From: Rhodococcus sp. IITR03
Lineage (GTDB): Bacteria > Actinomycetota > Actinomycetes > Mycobacteriales > Mycobacteriaceae
Direction of reading: 5' to 3'
Assembly: GCA_001017865.1 (NCBI GenBank)
Contig: LATQ01000001.1
Location: forward strand, 2,900,199 to 2,905,901
DNA: 5,703 bases
A program made the translations under genes and the position numbers. Below the pieces are notes generated by a model. That model was not told the origin of the DNA and did not search any database. It saw nothing but the letters and a program-made list of their open reading frames with translations. Shown in pieces: positions 1 through 5,248 of this stretch; position 1 is the first letter of the stretch, and every line of letters starts with the position of its first letter.

Positions 1-356
1 CCCCACCGCGCGCTCGACGACCGGCCGGCGCCTCCCGCGGATCGCCGGTCCACGCAGGTAGGGCAGCGAGGACGCCGACGACCCGGCCCGGATTGTCGAA
101 TGCCCATCTCAACGCGACGGCCGCACCGATCGACACCCCACCGACGAGGATCTGCCGTTCCCGGCCGCCTCGTCGAGCGCGGCGAGATAGCTCGCCACCA
201 CACCGCGCGGATCCGGATCGACGGCGATCGGGGTGATACCCCGCCGTCGGAGTCGGCGCCGAACGCCTTCTCGGCGAAACATGCATCCGAACCCGTACCG
301 GGAAGCACGACCGCGGTGCCGGCGGTCGGGGGGACCGGGGATTCGCTGTGGGACAT
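1..356 (-). CDS. Alpha/beta hydrolase fold protein, N-terminal part, frameshifted, runs off the left edge
   Basis: This is the N-terminal part (about 119 residues after repair) of an alpha/beta hydrolase resembling M. tuberculosis Rv2695. The ATG at 356-354 is the only start codon in this frame upstream of the conserved sequence. Residues 16-24 read VVLPGTGSD, the usual oxyanion-loop region after the first strand. A nucleophile elbow G-V-S-I-G has its Ser codon at 133-131 (about residue 76), followed by a helix beginning AAVALRWAF. The acid and His of the triad lie outside the window. The reading frame breaks near 252, near 152 and probably near 21. Adding one C, one G and one G to short runs there restores continuous family-like sequence (AFGADLRRRG, GNGRILVGGVSIG, then SSARW). 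The gene is divergent from the OB-fold gene. The substrate is unknown. A decayed gene is possible, but the same error pattern in neighbouring genes makes miscalled sequence more likely. Confidence 0.75.
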   Translation of the reverse strand, partial: MSHSESPVPPTAGTAVVLPGTGSDACFAEKAFGADSDGGVSPRSPSIRIRAVWWRAISPRSTRRPGTADPRRWGVDRCGRRVEMGIRQSGPGRRRPRCPTCVDRRSAGGAGRSSSARW

Positions 357-363
357 GCGGACG

Positions 364-369
364 ATCCTG
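364..369 (-). promoter_or_regulatory. Possible -10 element (or weak ribosome binding site) of the hydrolase gene
   Basis: On the minus strand CAGGAT ends 7 nt before the ATG at 356. This fits a -10 hexamer (A at position 2 and T at position 6 match TANNNT) of a leaderless transcript starting at or next to the ATG. The same bases contain AGGA, which could instead be a weak Shine-Dalgarno sequence 8 nt from the start. I see no good -35 box, which is common in this group. The sequence does not decide between the two readings. Confidence 0.3.
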
Positions 370-451
370 CACCATCGACCTCCGGAGACCACGCTCACCT
401 GCCCGCACAGCAGGACGAACGACGGCTGCACGCGTGTGTGCACCGTGCAAC

Positions 452-479
452 TTGTATCCGGCGAGAATGGGTCTACAGT
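452..479 (+). promoter_or_regulatory. Putative SigA-type promoter of the OB-fold gene
   Basis: TTGTAT (452-457) and TACAGT (474-479) are separated by 16 bp. They match the housekeeping -35 (TTGACA, first three bases) and -10 (TANNNT) patterns. Transcription would start near 486, leaving a leader of about 55 nt before the ATG at 541, consistent with that gene having a clear ribosome binding site. The element lies in the 184-bp divergent spacer between the hydrolase and OB-fold genes. Confidence 0.4.
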
Positions 480-529
480 GGCGGGCGAAGAAGAGTCCGG
501 TGGCACGAAGATCCGTGCCCCTTCCGTAC

Positions 530-534
530 AGGAG
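530..534 (+). promoter_or_regulatory. Ribosome binding site fixing the OB-fold gene start
   Basis: AGGAG lies 6 nt before the ATG at 541. It selects that start over the much longer upstream in-frame open region beginning near 100, which overlaps the divergent hydrolase gene and has no protein-like conservation. Confidence 0.8.
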
Positions 535-540
535 CGTGTT

Positions 541-915
541 ATGGCTTCCCCGGCCGGCTACCTGCGTCGGCTCACACGGCGGCTCACCGAGGACATCGAA
601 GAACTCGATGCCGAGGAGATGGCCGAATCCTCGCACTCCACGGGCGCCCTACCCGTCGTCGAATGCGCCCGCGGTCAGGAAGTGACCATGTACGGACGTC
701 TTCGCAGTGTCGAGTCGTGTTCGCGTGCCGCTGCCGCCGTCGTCGAGGCAGAGTTCTTCGACGGGACCGACTCGATCCAGCTCGTGTGGATCGGTCGTCG
801 GCGCATCCCGGGAATCGAGCCCGGGCGTACGTTGACGGTCCGCGGTCGTGTCGGCGAACGCGACGGACGCAAGGTGATCTACAACCCCTACTACGAGCTG
901 CGCGAGCCCGCCTGA
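541..915 (+). CDS. Small OB-fold nucleic-acid-binding protein (Rv2694c-like)
   Basis: A complete 124-residue protein, close to the length of the mycobacterial counterpart Rv2694c as I remember it (about 122). Residues 7-30 form a charged, probably helical N-terminus rich in Arg and Glu. Residues about 46-121 form one OB domain of the tRNA-anticodon/RecG-wedge type: strand 48-57 (VTMYGRLRSV), strand 67-73, the turn D74-G75 and strand 79-84 (IQLVWI), then the family signature GRRRIPGIEPG (85-95), strand 98-105 and the closing strand ending in YNPYYEL (114-120). It probably binds single-stranded DNA or RNA in the cytoplasm; the ligand is unknown. A good ribosome binding site precedes the ATG. 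The stop lies 74 bp before the DUF3159 gene on the same strand, and the pair is kept together across the order. The reading frame is intact, unlike several neighbours. Confidence 0.88.
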   Translation: MASPAGYLRRLTRRLTEDIEELDAEEMAESSHSTGALPVVECARGQEVTMYGRLRSVESCSRAAAAVVEAEFFDGTDSIQLVWIGRRRIPGIEPGRTLTVRGRVGERDGRKVIYNPYYELREPA

Positions 916-925
916 ACTGTGTGCG

Positions 926-943
926 CCGGGGGTGCAACCCCGG
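926..943 (+). other. Perfect 6-bp inverted repeat in the OB-fold/DUF3159 spacer
   Basis: CCGGGG (926-931) and CCCCGG (938-943) can pair perfectly around a 6-nt loop, starting 11 nt after the OB-fold stop codon. No T-run follows, so it is not a standard intrinsic terminator. It could weaken read-through, act as a pause or mRNA-stability hairpin, or be a chance product of high GC content. Confidence 0.35.
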
Positions 944-976
944 TCACGCGGGGTCGTAGCCCTGTCCTGGATGTGG

Positions 977-982
977 CAGGCT
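977..982 (+). promoter_or_regulatory. Possible -10 element for a leaderless DUF3159 transcript
   Basis: CAGGCT ends 7 nt before the GTG at 990. The AGGA at 986-989 abuts the start codon and is too close to serve as a Shine-Dalgarno sequence, so a leaderless start is a reasonable alternative. No convincing -35 box is visible. The gene may also be transcribed from the OB-fold promoter. Confidence 0.3.
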
Positions 983-989
983 CGTAGGA

Positions 990-1729
990 GTGAGCGACAC
1001 CAACCAGCAGACGATGCTCGAACAACTCGGTGGGATCAGCGGGTTGATCTATTCGACGCTGCCGGTGCTGGTGTTCGTCCCCGTCAACAGCCTGTGGGGC
1101 CTCACCGTCGCCATCTGGTCCGCGCTGGGCGTCGCCCTCGCGGTGCTCGTGTGGCGCCTGATCCAGCGCACCCCGATCCAGCCCGCGATCTCGGGCTTCT
1201 TCGGAGTCGCCCTGTGTGCTTCATCGCTCATCGCACCGGCGACGCGAAGGGATACTTCCTCTTCGGGATCTACGCCAGCCTGGTCTACGGGGGCGCATTC
1301 CTGTTATCCGTGCTCGTCCGCAGACCGCTCGTGGGCGTGATCTGGGGGATGCTCAACGGCCAGGGATCGCGGTGGCGTTCGCATCCCACCGCGGTGCGCG
1401 CCTACGACGTCGCGACCCTCGCGTGGACCCTGGTCTTCCTCGGTCGTTATCTCGTGCAGAACCACCTCTACGACGAGGACCGCACCGGCTGGCTCGCGGT
1501 GGCCCGGATCGGCATGGGCTGGCCGCTGACCGCACTGGCCCTGCTCGTGACCCTCTGGGCGGTCCGGCGTGCCGACCGCATCGTCGAACCCGCGCCCGCG
1601 GAGACGGCCGACGACGCGCGGGCCGACGATCCGGCGGCGGACGACGGGCTGTCGAACAAGCCCCGCGACGAGCAAGGGGCGCACGACGGGCAGCCTCAAC
1701 TCCCCGGTCAGCACCGGCTCCGCGACTAG
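990..1729 (+). CDS. DUF3159 family integral membrane protein (Rv2693c-like), one frameshift
   Basis: This multi-pass membrane protein resembles M. tuberculosis Rv2693c and the DUF3159 family; its function is unknown. The GTG at 990 opens MSDTNQQTMLEQLGGISGL. The ATG at 1014 (MLEQLGG) is an in-frame alternative. Hydrophobic segments lie roughly at residues 21-31, 38-56, 66-80, 90-112, 145-160 and 178-195. The most family-like stretch is YDEDRTGWLAVARIGMGWPL. The frame breaks at about 1219: adding one C gives GVALCAFIAHRTGDAKGYF, joining two halves that are both family-like. The repaired product is 246 residues. Its tail (about 200-246) is hydrophilic, rich in Asp, Ala and Arg, and longer than in mycobacteria. 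The last codons and the TAG stop lie in the first unit of a 22-bp tandem repeat. It converges on ceoC. Confidence 0.85.
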
Positions 1730-1772
1730 TCGGCACCGGCTCTGCGACCAGTCAACACAGACTCCGCGACTA
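1707..1772. repeat. Three-copy 22-bp tandem repeat at the convergent DUF3159/ceoC junction
   Basis: The units are 1707-1728, 1729-1750 and 1751-1772. Each has the form GTCxxCACxGxCTCxGCGACxA. Units 1 and 2 differ at three positions. Unit 3 differs from unit 1 at three positions, one of which is also changed in unit 2. The CTAG at the unit 1/2 boundary supplies the TAG stop of the DUF3159 gene (1727-1729). The CTA at the end of unit 3 (1770-1772) is the TAG stop of ceoC on the other strand. The 1/2 boundary is also a perfect 10-bp palindrome, CGACTAGTCG (1723-1732). The array fills the whole 40-bp gap and extends 22 bp into the DUF3159 coding end. Confidence 0.85.
1726..1751. terminator. Possible bidirectional hairpin in the convergent junction
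   Basis: CTAGTCG (1726-1732) can pair with CGACCAG (1745-1751) with one mismatch around a 12-nt loop. A second small stem, CCGGT/ACCGG (1704-1708/1713-1717) with a 4-nt loop, lies just upstream at the end of the DUF3159 gene. Transcripts from both sides must end here, and no T-run follows either stem. Termination by hairpins without a T-tract, or by Rho, is inferred from position only. Confidence 0.3.
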
Positions 1773-2423
1773 GCGGTTCACCGCCTGCCGGAGATCGTCC
1801 TCGACGTCCTCCGCCGTGACGAACAGCAGTTCGTCCCCGCCTTCGAGCGGATCGTCCGGCTGCGGGACGATCGCCCGCCCGCCGCGCAGGATCGCCACGA
1901 GTGCCGTATCGCGCGGCAGTTCCAGTTTCCGGACCGGTTTCCCGGCGAGGGCGGTGGTGTCGCGCAGGGTGACCTCCACCAGGTTCGCGCCCTTGCGCAG
2001 CGTCATCAGCCGCACCAGATCGCCCACGGTGACGGCCTCCTCGACCAGCGCCGCGAGCATGCGCGGTGTGGACACCGCGACGTCCACACCCCACGATTCG
2101 TCGAACAGCCACTCGTTGCGCGGATCGTTGACGCGGGCCACGACCCGTGGAACACCGAACTCGGTGGTCGCGAGCAGGCTGAGGACCAGGTTGGCCTTGT
2201 CGTCGCCCGTCGCCGCGATCACGACGTCGTACTGCTCGAGTCCGGTGGATTCGAGCGAGCTGAGTTCGCAGGCGTCGGCGTGGACCCACGTCGCGTCCGG
2301 CACGGACTCGGGTTCGACGTGGTCGAGCTTGCGTTCGATGAGCATCACCTCGTGGGCGTTGCGCAGCAGTTCCCGCGCTATCGAGCGCCCCACCGCTCCG
2401 GCGCCGGCGATCGCCACCTTCAT
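1770..2423 (-). CDS. ceoC: TrkA-family potassium uptake regulatory subunit CeoC
   Basis: A complete 217-residue cytosolic RCK (regulator of K+ conductance) protein, the second gene of a TrkA pair and matching M. tuberculosis CeoC (Rv2692, also called TrkB) in size and order. The N-terminal Rossmann half (about 1-130) shows MKVAIAGAGAVG with GxGxxG at 7-12 and an acidic residue, E30, at the end of strand 2 for nucleotide ribose binding. It continues through VVIAATGDDKANL and VARVNDP. The C-terminal TrkA_C domain (about 140-215) includes LVEVTLRD, LPRDTALVAILRGG and PLEGGDELLFVTA. Such subunits form gating rings that tie K+ transport to NAD(H) or adenine nucleotide binding. The ATG is supported by AGAGGA 7 nt upstream. 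It lies 25 bp downstream of ceoB, which implies an operon. The frame is intact. Confidence 0.93.
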   Translation of the reverse strand: MKVAIAGAGAVGRSIARELLRNAHEVMLIERKLDHVEPESVPDATWVHADACELSSLESTGLEQYDVVIAATGDDKANLVLSLLATTEFGVPRVVARVNDPRNEWLFDESWGVDVAVSTPRMLAALVEEAVTVGDLVRLMTLRKGANLVEVTLRDTTALAGKPVRKLELPRDTALVAILRGGRAIVPQPDDPLEGGDELLFVTAEDVEDDLRQAVNR

Positions 2424-2430
2424 GTGGGCT

Positions 2431-2436
2431 TCCTCT
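2431..2436 (-). promoter_or_regulatory. Ribosome binding site of ceoC
   Basis: AGAGGA on the minus strand, 7 nt before the ATG at 2423, within the 25-bp ceoB-ceoC spacer. It supports separate initiation of ceoC on a shared mRNA. Confidence 0.75.
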
Positions 2437-2448
2437 CGGGTGGACGGG

Positions 2449-3114
2449 TCAGTTCTCGTCGACCGGCGGGTTCTCGGCGTGTGTGATCGCCTCCGAGACC
2501 GAACCCGACACGGCCGCGATGTAGACGGAGTCGTCGGCCTGCAGCACCGTCCTGCGGTCGGGCAGCAACCCGGTGCCGAACCGGATCAGGAACGCGACGC
2601 GCGAACCCGTGGCCTCCTCGAGGTCGGTGACGCGTCGTCCGACCCACCCCTCGTGCACGTTCACCTCGGCGATGGCGACGGATCCGGTGGGATCGCGCCA
2701 GCGGGCGGTCTCGCTGTCGTGCGTGAGCGCATGCAGGAAACGGTCGGTGGTCCACGGCACGGTCGCCACGGTGGGGATGCCGAGTCGCTCGTACGCTGCG
2801 GCCCGCTTGGCGTCGTAAATCCTCGCGACGACGCGTTCGACGCCGAAGGTCTCGCGGGCCACGCGCGTCGAGATGATGTTCGAGTTGTCGCCGGACGAGA
2901 CCGCTGCGAAGGCGTCGGCACGTTCGATGCCGGCGGAGATCAGGACGTCGCGGTCGAAGCCCATGCCGAGCACGGTGTGCCCGGGGAAGTCCGGGCCGAG
3001 TCGTCCGAACGCGCTCGCGTCGCGGTCGATGACCGCGACTTCGTGACCGAGCCGGACGAGTGCGGTGGCCACCGCCGAACCGACCCGACCGCACCCCATC
3101 ACCACCACGTACAC
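2449..3114 (-). CDS. ceoB: TrkA-family potassium uptake regulatory subunit CeoB
   Basis: A complete 221-residue RCK protein, first gene of the pair and matching M. tuberculosis CeoB (Rv2691, TrkA). The Rossmann signature is MGCGRVGSAVA with GxGxxG at 7-12 and D30 at the tip of strand 2. Next come FDRDVLISAGI, the strongly conserved VSSGDNSNIIS and RIYDAKRAAAYERLGIPT. The C-terminal TrkA_C domain (about 140-215) contains WVGRRVTDLE, RVAFLIRFGTGLLPD and DSVYIAAVSG. The GTG at 3114-3112 is chosen because the homologous protein starts here and GGAG lies 9 nt upstream. The open frame continues far upstream, but that part overlaps the permease and is not protein-like. CeoB and CeoC probably form a mixed gating ring. 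No TrkH or TrkG pore protein is encoded here; the divergent neighbour is a KimA-like permease. The frame is intact. Confidence 0.93.
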   Translation of the reverse strand: MYVVVMGCGRVGSAVATALVRLGHEVAVIDRDASAFGRLGPDFPGHTVLGMGFDRDVLISAGIERADAFAAVSSGDNSNIISTRVARETFGVERVVARIYDAKRAAAYERLGIPTVATVPWTTDRFLHALTHDSETARWRDPTGSVAIAEVNVHEGWVGRRVTDLEEATGSRVAFLIRFGTGLLPDRRTVLQADDSVYIAAVSGSVSEAITHAENPPVDEN

Positions 3115-3123
3115 CCGAGTGGA

Positions 3124-3127
3124 CTCC
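3124..3127 (-). promoter_or_regulatory. Ribosome binding site fixing the ceoB start
   Basis: GGAG on the minus strand, 9 nt before the GTG at 3114. It supports this start over in-frame codons further upstream, which would read into the divergent permease gene. Confidence 0.6.
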
Positions 3128-3149
3128 GTTCCGGTCGGTCTTTCCGAGA

Positions 3150-3167
3150 CGGACCGCTGCGGACCGC
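3150..3167. repeat. Direct repeat CGGACCGC x2 in the ceoB/permease divergent spacer
   Basis: CGGACCGC occurs at 3150-3157 and 3160-3167, exactly 10 bp (one helical turn) apart, in the 141-bp spacer between the two divergent K+ genes. Spacing on one face of the helix suits a regulator binding two half-sites, or it may be chance in GC-rich DNA. It lies 36-53 bp upstream of the ceoB start, where it could affect ceoB transcription. Confidence 0.3.
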
Positions 3168-3243
3168 CGATCCGAACGGTACCGCGTGACGATCTTCGAG
3201 AGGTCGTGACCCGGCCGAGGGGTACTTCGGGGCCGGAACCGCA

Positions 3244-3249
3244 TAGGCT
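3244..3249 (+). promoter_or_regulatory. Putative -10 element of a leaderless permease transcript
   Basis: TAGGCT matches TANNNT and ends 6 nt before the GTG at 3256, which would place the transcription start at or next to the start codon. No Shine-Dalgarno sequence lies at a useful distance (the nearest, GGAA, is 17 nt away), which supports a leaderless mRNA. No clear -35 hexamer is visible at 16-18 bp spacing. Confidence 0.5.
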
Positions 3250-3255
3250 TTGCGC

Positions 3256-5248
3256 GTGTCCAAGCTTTCCACCGCGGCGAAGCGGCTCGTGCTGGGTCGC
3301 CCCTTCCGCAGCGACACTCTCGGGCACGAGTTGCTGCCCAAGCGCACCGCACTGCCGGTCTTCGCCTCCGACGCGCTGTCGTCGGTCGCCTACGCACCCG
3401 AGGAGATCTTCCTCGTCCTCTCCGTCGCGGGGTTGTCTGCCTACGCCTTCTCGCCGTGGATCGGGCTCGCTGTCGCCTTCGTGCTCGTGATCGTGGTCGC
3501 CGGTTACCGCCAGACCGTGCGTGCCTACCCGTCCGGCGGTGGCGACTACGAGGTCGCCACGAAGAATCTCGGCCCCACGGCAGGGCTGACCGTCGGCAGT
3601 GCGCTGCTCGTCGACTACGTCCTGACGGTCGCGGTGTCGCTGTCGTCCGCGGCGGCGACGGTCGGATCGGCCGTCCCGTTCGTCGCCCGGCACAAGGTGC
3701 TCTTCGTCGTCGTCGCGATCGTGCTGCTGACCGCGGTGAACCTGCGAGGACTCCGGCGCGCCGGCCGGGCGTTCGCCGTCCTCACCTACACCTTCGTGGG
3801 CTGCATGCTGGTGATGCTCGGGGCCGGGTTGTTCCGGATCTTCGTCCTGGGCGACGACCTGCGGGCGGAGTCGGCGGACTTCGAACTCGTCGCCGAGCAG
3901 ACGGACCTGACCGCGCTCGCCTTCGTCCTCCTGCTCACGCGGGCCTTCTCGTCCGGCTGCGCGGCGCTGACGGGTGTCGAGGCGATCAGCACGGGTGTGC
4001 CGGCTTCGAGAAGCCGAAGGCACGCAACGCCGCGACGACCCTGCTGGTGCTCGGTGGAATCGCCGTCACGCTGTTCCTCGGGGTGGTCTTCCTCGCCGAG
4101 CGGCTCGGTGTGGTGGTGGCCGAGCATCCCGACACCCAGCTGCGCGGTGCACCCGAGGGTTACGAGCAGAAGACGTTGCTCTCCCAGCTGGCGCACACCG
4201 TCTTCGAGGGGGTGCCGGCCGCGTTCGTCCTGATCACGATCGTCACCGCCGTGATCCTCGTGCTCGCCGCCAATACGGCCTTCAACGGATTCCCGGTGCT
4301 CGGTTCGGTTCTCGCGCAGAACCGTTACCTGCCGCGCCAGTTCCACACCCGCGGCGACCGGCTCGCCTTCAGCAACGGCATCCTGTTCCTCGCCGGGATC
4401 GCCGTCGTCTTCGTGTGGGTCTTCGAGGCCGAGGTCACCCGGCTCATCCAGCTGTACATCGTGGGTGTGTTCGTCGCGTTCAGCCTGGGGCAGGCCGGCA
4501 TGGTGCGCCACTGGACGCGGGAACTGAGCACCGAGACGGATCCGTCGGCGCGGGGCCGCATGGCGCGGTCGCGGTTGATCAACGGTGTCGGATGCGTCTC
4601 CACGTCGGTGGTGCTGCTGGTCGTGCTGACGGGCAAGTTCGCCGCCGGGGCGTGGATCGCGGTGGTGACCATGGTCGTCGCGTTCGGGCTCATGAAGGCG
4701 ATCCGGCACCACTACGACACGGTCGCCGCGGAACTCGAGAGGGCGGATTGGGACGGTGTGCTGCCCAGCCGCACCCATTCGATCGTGCTCGTCTCGACCT
4801 GCACCTGCCACGATGCGCGCTCTCGCCTACGCGCGGGCGACTCACCCCGACACCCTCGAGGCGATCACCGTGAACGTCGACGACGAGAGCACCCGGCGTC
4901 TCGTACTCGAATGGGAGAAGAGCGATCTCACCGTGCCGTTGAAGGTCGTCGAGTCGCCCTACCGGGAGATCACGCGGCCCGTCCTCGACTACGTCCGCCG
5001 GGTGCGGCGCGATTCTCCCCGCGACGTCGTGACCGTCTTCATCCCCGAGTACGTGGTGGGGCACTGGTGGGAGCAACTGCTTCACAACCAGAGCGCCCTG
5101 CGGCTCAAGAGCCGGCTCCTCTTCCAGCCGGGGGTGATGGTGACGAGTGTGCCCTGGCAGCTGCGCTCGTCCGCGGACGCCGGTGCGGTGGGGCGGGCCG
5201 CCCGAACGGCAGGATCGACAGTTGGACAACGAGGAGGAACCGCGGTGA
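3256..5248 (+). CDS. KimA/KUP-like APC-superfamily permease, probable K+ transporter (Rv2690c-like), frameshifted
   Basis: A large membrane permease with about 12 helices and a soluble C-terminal domain, about 665 residues after repair (Rv2690c is about 657 from memory). The GTG at 3256 opens MSKLSTAAKRLVLGRPFRSD. Residues lining the K+ path of Bacillus KimA are matched in spacing: D39 and Y46 in helix 1 (SDALSSVAY), D120-Y121, T124 and S128 (LVDYVLTVAVS), and T239 and E242 (LTGVEAI). YPSGGGDYE (91-99) is also conserved. The cytosolic domain (about 507-640) contains IPEYVVGHWWEQLLHNQ. The frame breaks near 4004, 4798 and 4809. Adding one C at each restores GVPAFEKPKARNAATT and then LHLPTMRALAY. 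After 5160 a further +1 change of frame (two missing bases, or one extra) is needed to reach the likely TGA at 5246-5248. Annotations often say amino acid permease; I favour K+ uptake by resemblance to KimA. Confidence 0.85.
5232..5237 (+). promoter_or_regulatory. Ribosome binding site of the methyltransferase gene
   Basis: AGGAGG lies 7 nt before the GTG at 5245. This strong site fixes the start and implies that translation does not depend entirely on coupling to the upstream permease. Confidence 0.85.

Noticed and set aside
100..540. An N-terminal extension of the OB-fold protein to 271 residues
   Set aside because: The extension overlaps the hydrolase gene and its promoter region and has no recognisable fold. 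The ATG at 541 has a strong ribosome binding site and gives the family length.
1707..1772. A CRISPR array
   Set aside because: The 22-bp units are directly adjacent with no spacers, there are only three, and they overlap coding ends.
1816..3189. A 457-residue plus-strand open frame across ceoC and ceoB
   Set aside because: It is antisense to two clear TrkA genes, is Ser/Arg/Asp-rich without domain features, and lacks a supported start.
3115..3255. A c-di-AMP (ydaO-type) riboswitch upstream of the KimA-like permease, as in Bacillus
   Set aside because: The spacer is only 141 bp, is shared with ceoB, shows no matching conserved core by eye, and the permease appears leaderless.
3990..4020. Programmed ribosomal frameshifting in the permease
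   Set aside because: There is no slippery heptamer or downstream structure pattern, and similar shifts occur in three other unrelated genes in the window. One shared sequencing cause is simpler.
2449..4023. A 524-residue minus-strand open frame containing ceoB
   Set aside because: Only the last 221 codons are TrkA-like. The upstream part lies antisense to the permease and has the charged, low-complexity look of a GC-rich shadow frame. ceoB has its own start and ribosome binding site.
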